64,000 nt of DNA from Heterodera schachtii (taxonomy: Eukaryota > Nematoda > Chromadorea > Rhabditida > Heteroderidae): assembly GCA_023374025.1 (NCBI GenBank), contig SIJG01000021.1, positions 583,675 to 647,674 of the forward strand, written 5' to 3'. Below the pieces are notes generated by a model that saw only the letters and a program-made list of their open reading frames with translations, did no database searches and was not told the origin of the DNA. Positions 47,591-59,920 of this stretch are shown here, piece by piece. The translations under genes were made by a program, and so were the position numbers. Every line of letters starts with the position of its first letter. Position 1 is the stretch's first letter.

Positions 47591-50500
47591 ATGAGGGAAA
47601 ATTGTGCCGAAAGTGAGGCGGAAGTGCTGCTGGCGTCGTCCCCACGGGCGACGACGACAACGGCACTGGCAAATTGCGCGAACAACGCAACCCAAAATAA
47701 CAACAACAACAGCAACATGAGCAACACGGGCCAGAACCAAATGGTGCACAACCACAACAGCCATCAGCCGAAAAAGCAGCAGCAGGACGGCATGGTGTTG
47801 AACTGTGCCATGAACGAAATGGAGGTGAACAAAGGCAAAAAACATGTCCAAAATTCCAAACATTCCAATTCCACAAAAAGGATTTATTAAAGCCAATTTC
47901 AGAAAGGATTTACGCGGTTACCGGTGCCCCACCCCAACCGACGGCCTTCCAAAAAACCGAGGAACAGCACCACAAGCATGGCCAAATTGGCACCTAAGCA
48001 ATGGCCTCGGCTTGTGGCCAAAAACGGCGAATGCATCATTCGACCAAACAACCTGCGCAATTCGTACACAATTTGGTCGGGGATTTATTCAGAATTATTG
48101 TTTGCTTCTTCTGCAGTATTTCTTTCCCCCCCCCCTACCGTACCCTCTTCCCCGTTACAGTATGCGCAACTGGTTCCATTTGATCATTGAACATTCGTGG
48201 CGTCGCATTTTCGGTCTGTTCGCCTGTGGCTTTCTGTGCTCATGGCTCACTTTTGGCCTCTTCTATTTTCTGATCGTCCAATTTTTGGTTGAGTATCAAG
48301 TCAGTAATTAAATTTTAAAAAACATTTAGCGTTTGAATTTGATCAGAAATTTCGCAGGGATTGCCCGAAGAAAATCAATGCATTGCCAACGTTCAATCAT
48401 TCGCCAGTGCCTTTTTATTCAGGTGATTTTTGGCTCAAATAATTAGCAGATCATTTCATTAAATGTTCAGCCTTGAAACCCAGCATACGATAGGCTACGG
48501 TACCCGATATATGACCGAAGGTTGTCCATTGGCATACGCTGTGCTGTCCCTTCAGTGCATTTTCGGCGTACTGCTACAAACCTTGCTGGTCAGAATTTAT
48601 AACAAAATCAATAATGTATTCGATAATTTGCAAAAAATCAATCAATAAATCAATCAATTAGGCTGGCATTGTGACGGCCAAAGTTTTGCGGCCTAAGAAG
48701 CGCAAGCAGGAAATGCGGTTCAGCGTGCAAGCGGTGATCGGTCCGGTGGACGACGAGGACCCACGGCCGGCACTAATGTATGACAGATTGAAAATATTTT
48801 TTATGAAAATTATAATCTTTTTAATTATAGGATTCGGCTAGCCGATATTCAGCATCGCCTTTACATTGCCGAGTCCCACGTTCGTTTGTATATGGCCACA
48901 ACAAAAATCAACAAAGTTGTTTTTTCGAGAAACAAACTCATTGAATTAATGACTGAAATTAACTAGTAATAACCTTTTAGCGTGGTGAATGCGAATTGAT
49001 CGGTGTCCAGGACATGAACGTTGGCTACGACACGGGCATGGACAGGGTGCTTTTACTGTGGTGGGCAAATTTAAAAAATATAAATCCATTTTCAAAATTA
49101 TCTGAATTTAAATAAAGGCCCGTCGTAATCCGTCACATCATCGACCCCGACTCGCCGTTGTGGGAGATCACGGAGGACAAGCTGAATTCGTGCCAATTTG
49201 AACTGATCATGACCGTGGAAGGAATTGTGGAGGCCACTGGGATGGCATTTCAGGCACGGACGAGCTTTTTGCCGGAAGATATTTTGTGGGGCCGGCGTTT
49301 TGTGCCAATGATCACGCTGAATTCGGCATCCAATCAATTCGAGGTCGGAAAAGCCTTGGACGCTTTAAAATTTTAATTTAATTAAAAAATCATTTTATTC
49401 ATTTATACAAACTAAATATTCTTCCCAATTGTCAGGTCAATTACGACCTTTTCGACGTCACCGAACCGCACTCCGTTGAGCCATGGCTTCCCATCGAAGA
49501 GGCGACCACTGACGAGGAATGCCCCCCGGGCAAAAAGAGGCCGTTGGTCAGCGGCGACTCCGTCGACACGAACAATGGCATGCCGCGACCGCCCACCTCC
49601 TCCGTGCCGATATATCCGTGCGTCACCGCCGCGCATTACCAATACCACAACCACCACAGCCATATGCCAAATGGCGGAGTGTTGGAGTTGCCCAGGGGAC
49701 ACTACAGGTACACCAAAAGCAATCATCAATTTTGAACTTGGCATAGAAATGTAAAAACAATAAATGAAATCGATGCTTACCCAACGGCATCCATGAGCCA
49801 AATCTGACACTGATGATTTGCGAATTGTAGCTGCTAAAATGCCTTGAAAATTTGATTTTATAAATACATAAAATAATTTTGATTTTGAAAAAAGGTCAAA
49901 AAGACTGAAATTGATCAAAAATTACCGATCTTTTTCGATTCCGCTTTTTTTACGATATTGTATCGAAAAAACCGATCAAACCAATTGTCCGGTCTCTACT
50001 AAGAGCACTAATCTGGCATTTTCATCGTAAAAAGTGACTCCATGGACTTTCCATTAATAATTAATGTTAAATTTTTGAGATTTTTCGTCACTGAAGGTTT
50101 TTCCCTAATGATTAGTAATTATGTGCCTAATTGATTACTGTTTTATTCTCAGATTCCGTCGGAAATCCGCTTGTTCGATGGTCAGCAGAGGCAGTTTGGA
50201 CGGCATTCATCAGGCCGCGTCACGCAAAACTTCAAAAGTGTGTAAAAATTGGGAAAATCCTTTAGGGGGAACACTGCAGATAAAAAAAAACATTTTAAAT
50301 TCGTTATCTTTCAATCCTCATTTATTTATTTATTTTGTTAGGACCAATCAGACATTTCAGTGCCATTGGCAGGTATTTGAATACAGTGCACACCGTTTGG
50401 TCTCTCCCTGTATAATACAGTATACACAATCCCATTAATTTTGCACCTGACTCTTACAGTAATCCCTAGCTTTTTGCATACAGGCGATAAGAAGTAAAAT

Positions 50501-50896
50501 CTGGCACATATTTGAGTTTTTGGGCAGTTTCTCAGATTAATGGCACTCGGTTACCCTTGTGCAAATCTCACCAAACAATTTGCAAAAATATTTGAATATC
50601 GTACCCCTATTAAATTCAACTCCTAACAATAAAAACTACAGTAACCTATTTTCCCTCTCAAAAATATACAATTACGGTGAATCAAAGCCAATTTTTCGCA
50701 GGGTTCTCTGCTGCACGCGTTGCTGCGCAGGTCGGGCACCACCGACAGTTCCCCGCTGGTGGCCCAACCGCCGGGGGCCGATCGGAAACAGTCAGAGGAC
50801 AGCTGTGACGACGACATTGGCATGACGGACAATGTTGGCACAATGCCAAACAGTCCGTTTGTGGTTCATACCCTACAGCATTCCGGGTTCACATGA
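47591..50896 (+). CDS. Inward-rectifier potassium channel (Kir/IRK family)
   Basis: Exons: 47591-47824, 47903-48075, 48161-48299, 48358-48422, 48471-48588, 48662-48777, 48831-48915, 48981-49060, 49118-49343, 49436-49707, 50153-50237, 50342-50368, 50702-50896. They sum to 1,815 nt, 604 residues. Order: Asn/Gln-rich N-terminal tail; RLVAKNGEC, the Kir N-terminal signature; TM1 (IFGLFACGFLCSWLTFGLFY); pore helix; selectivity filter TIGYG near residues 210-214; TM2; LRPKKRKQEMRFS leading to the cytoplasmic Kir domain with DPDSPLW; and a long Ser/His/Pro-rich tail. The channel passes K+ inward and sets resting potential; tetramers are expected. It is like the C. elegans irk genes, paralogue not determined. 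The intron after exon 12 uses a GC donor in my model; a GT four bases on would give a different C-terminus. It converges tail-to-tail with the globin gene. Confidence 0.93.
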
Positions 50897-51771
50897 GCAG
50901 CAAAAATTTAAAAAAAACAATCCGCTGAAATGGCACTTAAAACACCAAAAAACGCAACAACAAATTCCTCCGGTGATGGCATTTTTTTTGTTATTCCTAA
51001 ATTTTATTATTTTTATTTATTTTGTTATTATTGGGTTTTATTAGTGAATGATCAAAATCAAATTTTGATGTTTTACTAAATTTAATTAAATTGTCAATCA
51101 ATCAATTAATTAATAATTAATTAATGCCCCCGTTGCTTTTTATTTCTGTTCTATCCAACATATTCCCATAAGTCTAATTGATCTCCATGTTTTCTCAATC
51201 ATTAATCACCAAGGTGTCCTTAATTAATAGCCCTCAAATATGTTGTTATTATCTTTTCGTCGGTCGAATAATTTTATGAAACAAATGAAAGCCAAAGAAT
51301 TTAATGTCTTTTATATTCAATAATAAAATGGCAATTATCGAATACATATTTTTGTTTTCCTAATAGGGTTGGGTGTAGGCTTAATTAATTTGGTTTTTTC
51401 GACTAATGTAGTAATAAAAGTCAATGATAATTATGACGCGTTAACAAATAAATTATTGCCATATAAAATTTTTTTTATTTTAGACAATAAAATATTGAAA
51501 AGTGATGATGATCAATTAATCTTAATTAATGCGATGATTGAATGACGAAAAAATATAAATGAATGGACATAATCAGAATAATTGGAAAAGAGATCAAAAC
51601 AAAGGTTCAATCATTTCAAAGGGATGTCACGCAAATTGGGCGGCACTAATTGGCCAAAGGAATCCAAAAATATCGAAAAAAATGCCAAAAAGCGAGCAAT
51701 AGCATTTCCATTTTATTAAAGTAAACTTTGGCATTTTATATTTTGCCTTTTTGTGCCCATTTTCGTGCACT
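50897..51771. other. Convergent intergenic region
   Basis: AT-rich DNA between two converging genes. It includes an AATAAA on the minus strand (51712-51717), about 55 bp after the globin stop codon. No gene seen. Confidence 0.6.
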
Positions 51772-54620
51772 TTAAAAGCCGTCAAAATGTGTGTTTGAAT
51801 CCAAATGTTCTTCAGAAGAATTGAACCGGAATTGACTTCTTAATGATAGCATTGGCTTGGTAATGAATGCCCAATTAATTGCTAATTGCCTGCCCACCTC
51901 TTCCACAATGACTCCGCTCGCCCCATTTGGTGAAGCCGACTTCTCCCGCTTCGCCTCCATCTGTTGCCTCAATGTGTTTTGTTTGTTGTTGCCGGAAGTT
52001 TTCCGCTCGGGCGACTGCAATTCGTTGGCTGACGCACTCTTTTCGACCTGTGGCGGAAGGGCAAATGTTGGCATTTTTAACAGAAAAAAATAATGGATAT
52101 TTAGTGCACTAAATGTTACCCCCGAGGGGGAATTTGGTGTTTGGTCGGTGCCCAAATTGTGAGTGTTTTCGCGCTGCTGCACATTGCGATGCCTTTGCGA
52201 GATGCGAGCAGCGCGCAATGCCTGGTAATAACCATCCCGGACGGAGCTGAACATCACGGAGACGAGCAGAGACCAAGCAGTGATCGTGTCCGAAGGCTAA
52301 GCAAATCCGGCAAATGAACAGAGAATAAGAGTGATCAAAATTGATTTCCAAAAAGGGCATTCACTGTCAGCGACACTCGAGAGTCTTGGCCAAATGGGTC
52401 TCTCTTCTTCGTTTTGTTTTCACTACCAGGATGAAGCGAAATGTTCCACTTTCTGGCCCCAAATGTTGAGATGGCACATCAGTCCCACCCTTCTCTTACT
52501 ATCTCTTTTCTTAGTGTTAAATGCCACAAATTCCCCCCCCCCCATTTTTTGTTTTGTTTTGTCCATTTTTTTGGTGTTCACCTGATGCGTGGCCTGGTCC
52601 AAAATGACGCATTCGACAGTCTTAAAAAGCAATGAATTAAAATGGGGCTGAAAAGCCTTCCCAATTGATCCGCTTACCATTGCGTCCGCCAGACTCACCC
52701 AAAAGTCCGGCTTGAAGCCAAAGCATTTGAGCTGTACGTGCTCCTCGCCGTATTTGCGCGACAAACGTTCGACCATTTCGACGTTGTCCACCTGTGATTA
52801 AGCAATTGTTAGATTTAATTTGCATTTGATTGGGAATTCGCATCTTCTCACCTTTCGTACCACTGACTCCAAAAATTCCTTCAGTCTGCCGGTCATTTGT
52901 TGCCATCGTTCCTTGCCCATTGAGAAGGCGAATTGCCGAAAATCGGTCCGTTTCTCGAGCAGTCTCGAGCAAATTCGACTGCCTGGACAAATTTGAAAAT
53001 TATCGCCATAAAATATATTACTTTTATAATTTAAACAATTTGCGATCATTATGCTTTTGTCCATCTCTCTCCGTTTTACCAATTTCGTTGTGCGGATTGT
53101 CAAAACAGAATTGGATGATCTCGCGTCCGTTGGCACTGATTGGGTTCAAATTGGCATTTGCCGCGAACCCCGCGTCCGACCGGCGATTGGCACTCGCCTT
53201 TTGTCTCCCCCCGTTGCTCAGTTGTCCTGCCGCTGTGGTGGCATTTGCCTGGTGCGAGCAGCGACGGCCCAACGGTGCGCCACCGTTGGCGGTCGAACAT
53301 TCGGCCGAATTGGCCGCGTTGGCACTGTTTTGGCGCTGACAGCCGCCGTGCCCTTCGGCAGAGAGTCGGCTGAAAAGGAGGGAAAATTGGCAAAATTATT
53401 TTATTGGATTATTTATATTCATTATTATTATTCGTTTAATATTCTTTATTTTTATTTGAAGCCTTTTTTTGAAAAATGTGATTTTTCCTTTCGATTTTCA
53501 TCCCTTGGGACAAATTAAAAGAAAGAAGGCGAGAGGAAAACAAAGAAAGGGGGAATTTCCTTTTTCTTCTAAAAATAAAAAAGAAAAAGAAATGTTTTAC
53601 TTCTCAGTTATTTAGTTTTTATTCTAAAAATTGTCAAAAAACTTTCAATGGGACAAAAGGAATAAAAATAAAACGAAAAAAATGATAATGATAATTTCCA
53701 ATAAATATAATTTTTGAAATGAAAAATGAGCAAGTGAAGCAATAAATAAATGGGCATTTTACATAATATCATAAGAATTCTTATCTCAAAAAATAATATT
53801 AAAAATGACAATTTTGCAATTTTTTATTATTATTATTTTTACCACCTTTCAATTCCGCTGCGCAATGACCGCCTTCGACTCGCGGGGCGTCTCTCAACAA
53901 CGGGCGCTGGCTGTGGTGGTGGCGGTTGTGCCGGAAGGTTAACGTCGTGCCCGCGGATCCATGCCCATGTCAGCGGCCGCCTTCGCTGTGACGCGCTTTT
54001 TTGCGACTGCAACGCGGCGGATGAAGCCGCATTTTCCTGCTGGGGTGAAGTGCCGCTGCCGGGCGAGGGGGACGGAGAGGGGAGGTCGATGGAGACGGAC
54101 TTGGACGGAGAAGCCGGCTCAGCCAGTGATTTGCTGAGACTAAACCAATTGAGCAGTCACTCTTTTAAAGCGGACACCAAAAAGCTAATTGGCTTTCGAT
54201 TTGGCACCTCGTGGCAATTTTGTTCAACCGATGCTTTTTGCCATTTGCGCTCCCCGCCCCATTTTGGCGTTCCGTCGCCTCGTGCCCCGCAGCGTCGTCC
54301 CCCTTTTGCAGCTGCTCTTCGGCTTCCACCGATTTTCCGCGCATCTGCTGCAGATCGTACATGGAATGGGCTTTCGTCTGCCAGCTGTTTCCTCCCGCCT
54401 CGTCCTCCGCCTTTGTGTTGTTGCCAGCCTTTGATTTGCGCCGGAGGAGCCCGTTTTGAAGCAGTAATCTGAAATTGATCATAAAATGCCATTCTGTCTC
54501 TTTCTTTGCTAACCTTCGTGCCCTTTTGTCGGCTTCCAAAAGTGCCGCACCGCTTTCTTCCGTACTTTTTCGCCGTTCTTTTCCGTTTATTCCTGCGGCT
54601 GTCGAAGAAGAAGCGCCCAT
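51772..54620 (-). CDS. Globin with N-terminal myristoylation motif and long linker
   Basis: Exons: 54620-54514, 54468-54208, 54133-53846, 53369-53080, 52982-52852, 52791-52678, 52620-52582, 52296-52120, 52047-51772. They sum to 1,683 nt, 560 residues. The start MGASSS fits an N-myristoylation site, so the protein may be membrane-anchored. A disordered Ser/Ala/Asn/Pro-rich region of about 290 residues follows. The globin fold lies at about residues 300-450: CD1 Phe in DFRQF (about 330), probable distal Gln in RWQQM (about 344), proximal His in YGEEHVQLK (about 377) followed by GFKPDFW, and a closing helix with W-S-L-L and RDGYYQAL. Heme ligands are assigned by eye. It resembles the neural globins of C. 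elegans in having extensions and phase-matched introns; a redox or O2-sensing role rather than storage is inference. The C-terminal 90 residues are Ser/Lys-rich. Confidence 0.9.
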
Positions 54621-57600
54621 TTTGGGATTTTTTTACAAATCTAATTTTTTATCAAATTTAAAATGCAACTTTGCAAAAATAAATGTCTCCATTTTTTACC
54701 CAATTAGTTCCTTTAGAAATGATGGAGTGTTTTTTTAAGTGATTGTGCCATTTTTATAATAAGTCTTCCTTTGGAGAAGCACAGTTTGCCGGGGATTAAA
54801 TGCCGGGCGGTGTTCGTTCCCCCAATGCCCTGAAATGCCACCAATTGTGTGTTTGTTGGGGCAGAGGGGGAGGGGGGAGGGGCGGGGGTTATTCATTGCT
54901 TTACCCCGGCATGGCGACGGATTGGCCCTCGGTGAATGAAAGATTAATGGGGCCAAGTGTGGCGGGGGGGGGGGGGGGGGGTTAAGGGGGAAGGGGAGCG
55001 TGACGGAAATGCGAGACAACAATTATCCCCTCCGGGGAGGTGCCGGGCGATGGCATAAAACATTGACGAAAAGGGCGAAGGGATTGTCGGGAAAAACAAA
55101 CGGAATTCGGAGGTGGGGGAGGAGTCAAAGGCACTTTTAAATACATATTTTAAAAAAGAATCCCAACAAATTCCGCGAAAAAATGGATTTACTGCAAAAT
55201 AATTGTGCCGTACTTTGACAAAATGAGCAATTAAAAAGGCGGATGACAATTTCATTTTTTTGAATAAGCAAAAGAATTGGGAAAATGAGAAGGAAGAAAA
55301 AGAGACGATAACAATAAGTAATAAGCGAATGTGCCATTTGAATTAATGAGGAAAAATGGAAAAATAAAAATTATAATTAAGGGAAAGATTTGAGCGAATA
55401 ATTTGGCCAAGGAATGAAAGAAAATGTGTAATAATGCTTCGGCTTTCTTTGTCCAACGTTTGTTTGCAGAAGGAGATAAAAAAAATCTTTGTGTGCATTT
55501 CTCCAACAATTTAAATATGCCTAATGAATGCCTCGGGCATTGGTCGCCCCTTTGGTGACGTCAGCAAAATGTACAACGACGGCATGAGAAAGGAATGAAT
55601 TTGGCACTATTTGTTAGCGGAATGCCAATTTGGGCGGGTGCCATTAAGCGAATTAATGGGGCCTTTTTCCATTTTGGGTCTTAAAAAATGATGCAACAAT
55701 TCGCAAAAAAAAAACATAATTAAATGAGAAAAAGTATTGAATCGTATAGCTTTAAGCTTAATTTTTTTATTTCCATCTCATCATAAAAAAACAACGAATT
55801 TTATGTCCGCAAAAGTTGGCACAATTTCCATTAATGTTTTACCACCGAAAATGCCATCGCATTTGCACTGCAGCAGTTTGTTCGCCTCGCCGACTTGCTC
55901 GGAATCGAATTTGTGCTGAATTTTGACGAAAATGGAACATGACCACCAAACCGGAGATTGGTTTTGGCCCCTTCCATTTTGGGCCATGCCAAAGACAAAC
56001 TTTTGCCGTCTTTACCCCCGAGGCAAAATTTTGCCAAAACAATTCGAGGAAATGGGAAAAATATAACCGACGGACAAAGAAAAAACAAACAAATGGATCT
56101 ATTAGTGAGCTAAAATTATAAAAACTAAAAACGAAGTATATTTTTGTTAGGCAATTAAGTTTATCAAAACAAAAAAGGGAATAGCGCGGCTTTGTCCCTT
56201 TTTGGCCCAAGGATTTTACATCCAAACAAATTAATAAGCCGCTAAAAATGGTAATGCCAAATTTGGATTCATTAACTTTTACTTAAAACAATGCAAAAGA
56301 TTGGAGGAATTCGTTAATGCGATTTTGTCGAAATTCGATTTTGGCATTTGGGCCACAAATTGAGTAAGCCATCGGCTTCATTGTCCGCTCGGCATTCCCA
56401 CGAAGGTAAAGAAGTAAAAGTGACGACTCGGAGAGTCTCGAATGTCGGCCGGGCGCCACTCTCGAGATGCTTCCTCCTTCCTTCCCCCTCTCCCGCATCT
56501 CTTATTCTGTTCCTTTGTCCCTCCGTTATGGGGGACCAATATCCGCGGATAAAGAGGAAAAGAGAAATGAGCCCTCAAGAAGGAGGGCAAAAAGCGCCCC
56601 AGGGCTTGAGGAGCAACTTAAGCACATGCGCTGGGGGGGGGGGGGGGGGGGGAAGTGAGTAAGGCCACCGAATGGGGGGGGGGGGGTAAGCAGCAGGCAT
56701 ATTCTCTGGGGGCACCACGCTCACAATTACCCGACCCTTCCTGCCCCCCTCCCCCCCCCCCGCTGCTTCAAAACCTTTATAATCCACCGCCAACCCATCG
56801 CTTTTGCCGTACGTATCGTTGCGAAGCTTATGGCGCCTCTCCCGTCATTGTTTAGCGGTCGATGAACGTCACAGCGTCACCACTTCAAGCCCTCCCCCCC
56901 CTTCTCCCCCTCGCCCTCCCCCGGGGGCTGTTTATGTTGCCGTCAAAAGTTACGCCGCCACCCTCCCCCGAGCAATGAATGGATCCGCCAGCAGTTGTCC
57001 CACTGGGCCGAATGTGAAAAGCGGGGGTCAGCGGAGGAGGGCAAAGGGACCCCGGCGGAAGGGATAACCGTGTCGATTGGATTTTGTTGTTTGAATTATT
57101 AAAAGCATCTGCTCGTTCTAATTTATTTGGGGCTTTATTGATTTTGGAAATGGCTTTTGTTTTTTTTTGTTTTGGAATGGGTGGGTGGTGAGGAGTTTCT
57201 GTTCCAAATTTCAAACTGTTTTCTTAAAAATGCATTTCTCAAATTTTATGGGGGAAATATTTTTCCAATAATTATTAATTATTCCATTCACTTTGAGAAA
57301 ATGGGTTAAAATGTTTTTCCATTTTACTAGCTAATGCTAACAATTATTTAGCTATGTTGGTGTATTTATAAAATAAATTAACCATTTTTTATACAAATTT
57401 CCTTTATAATGTGTTTTTCAAAAAGAAATAATTCAACGAAATTACCCGAGTAAACCCCGTCACTCCCCGAAGAAAATTGGCCGTGGCAGTGGCAATTTCT
57501 GAGATAGGACGATGACGGAAGCAAAAGCCGAATGAATGAACTCCGCTGGAGGGGGCAATTAATGGGCAGGGGGGGGGGGGGCGACTGAGGTCACAAAACA

Positions 57601-59920
57601 GCGGAAAACTGTCGCTCGGGGGCATTTTTTATGCTTTTGTTGTCGGTTAGCTAATGCATAAAAAAAGTGGCAAAAATCACAACACCCGAGGACAATTATG
57701 CAATTCAATGAACACAAAAGAAGGAAACAACCGCAGAAAACAATCTTAGAGCTCACCCAGGCCAGGGACCAGGCCTTGGGTTTTTCCTGAACTCATTTGT
57801 CAGGCACTTGGCCGCCTGAATTATTTTTGGGTTATATTTTCAGAATTTTTTCAGAAAACCAGGCCCAGACTTAAAAAAGCGTATTAAATCATTTAATTCA
57901 TTAAAAATAAAAACAATTTTGTTAATTCCTTCTAATTTTCGTTGGTTCATCTTTTTGAATTTTCTATTAAATGAACTCTCTCATTTTCCCCCCTCATTTG
58001 TCAGTGGCAATGTTTGAATCGGAGAATAATAAAATATTTACAATTTCACTTTCACTTTCCTTCGACAGTTTGGGGTTCCGGAAAATCCGAAACACTCCCA
58101 AATCCGAACGAAAAAAGCGCACTCAATGATCGCCGCCCATTGTCAGCACGGATTTCGCCCGCATCGGATGAACAGAAAAGGTGCCCTTGGCGATGGAAAA
58201 GGGTCAAAAGCAGCGGAGGAAAGCAAAAGCAAAAGAAAAGCAGCGGAAGGAGAAGGAAAAGCAAAAGGAAAAGCATTCTTCTCACCTTTTCGGCACTTTT
58301 GTCGCCCGAGGCGACAATTCGAAAAATGCCAACATTTTCCCAATGTATTGTGATTAAAATTGGGGGAACATTGTGTGCTAATGCAATTTAAAGACTAATT
58401 TTATGTACTGAATTTGTGCTAAATTAAATTAATTTTGTGTTTTCATAAAATTAATGAAAAATAAAATCATTGAATTGTAAAAATTACCCTTGAGAAAGAA
58501 TTAAATGATAATGAAATTCTTCCTTTTTGTTTAAGGGCGGCTTCATTCCGCTTTTTAAATAATGCTAAATTATAAATTATTCCTAAGGAATTCAACAAAT
58601 TCTCCGCCATTTTCCATACTTTTTTTTTGCAAAATGAATGAATGGTCAGCTTTTCCCGCATCTCTCCCCCCCCCCCTCCGCCGAATAAGCGAACAAGCAA
58701 TTATCGATCGAGCGCCACTGACTTCCGCTAATCCCACGGTCAGTGCGGACTCCTCCGGGGCGTAATGCGACCGAACCCGGGGGCAATCGCCGCCGGGAAG
58801 CGAAATGAGAAGCGGCGATCGATCCGATGGGTCCCTTTGCCTCCCCCCCCCCCCTCCCCCAACAAAAGCATCACTCGCCCAACTTATCGCGCCACCCGAC
58901 GTACAACCAACAGAACAGACAACTCAGTACTGATCAGCACAACACAAACGCAGATCAGCAGCAGAGGCATGTGATCACTGATCTGATCAATGTGTGGGCG
59001 TCCGTCCGTCCATTGATTTCATTTCAATGGAATTTTTGCTATTTTTAGCGCGGATTTTTCCTCAAATTCTATTTTTTAATAAAAAAATATAATTATTGAC
59101 GAAGATAAATTGTGCGAAAGTAGAGAAAAAAGACTATTAAAGTGCAATAATTTGCGGTCCCCCATTAATTGGAAAATGTCAAAAATTCTTTTTCAAATAG
59201 TTTTTGTTTTATTTTTTTGCAACTTTTTTTTTTCCTGTTCATTCCATTACGTCCATCCCCATCCAATCTTCCGACCCGTCTTTCTTCCCCTCCCCCTGTT
59301 TTCTTTATCCCCCTTATGCTTCATCCCTCTCGCGTCCTTCCCTTTTTGCTTCCCCCCCCTTTCCCCTCTCCCCACTTTTTGCCCACTTTTTACTCATCCA
59401 ATCCCAAATCCCCCAAGGCCCTCCTCCAAATTCATCAATTATTCACATCATCATCATCATCGTCAGCAAGCAGTTGCTGAGCTGAGTTGAACTGCACACA
59501 TTCGCAAACATCCGGACACATCGCCCACCGATTTCTCTCCCCCCCCCCCCCCCCCCCCTCACCCCAACCACCCATTTGGAGAGGAAGGAACACGAATGGA
59601 CGGACGAAGACAGTGGCGAAGAAGACGAAGAATATTATAATCCATTCCTAAAGTGTTCCATCCGCGCCGCAAGATCACTCTTCCGATCCGAAATCCGCGT
59701 TTTTGCTGCCCAAAGACAAAAAAATGTCATCGCAAAACATTTATTTGTCCGTTCTCTTTTTTAAATTGGATGAGAATTGGAGAAGAAAGCAAAAACAGCG
59801 CAAAATGGCAGATGATAAATCACAAATTGCAACTCCAATTTTATTCAGTCTTTTTTTTTTGTTAGGGCGTTTTACAATAATTAATTAATTGGCTGAATAA
59901 TTTAATTTCGTCAAAATAAA
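54621..59920. other. Divergent intergenic region with many C/G runs
   Basis: Lies between the globin (minus) and patched-related (plus) starts, so it probably contains both promoters. Poly-G/C runs occur near 54963, 56634, 56675, 56748, 57571, 58669, 58842 and 59541. Reading frames at 55831-56225, 58014-58391 and 59110-59490 are compositionally biased or unsupported. I see no exon. Confidence 0.55.

Noticed and set aside
47396..47896. 166-residue minus-strand frame opposite the K+ channel start
   Set aside because: Antisense shadow of the Asn/Gln-rich first exon and its upstream region.
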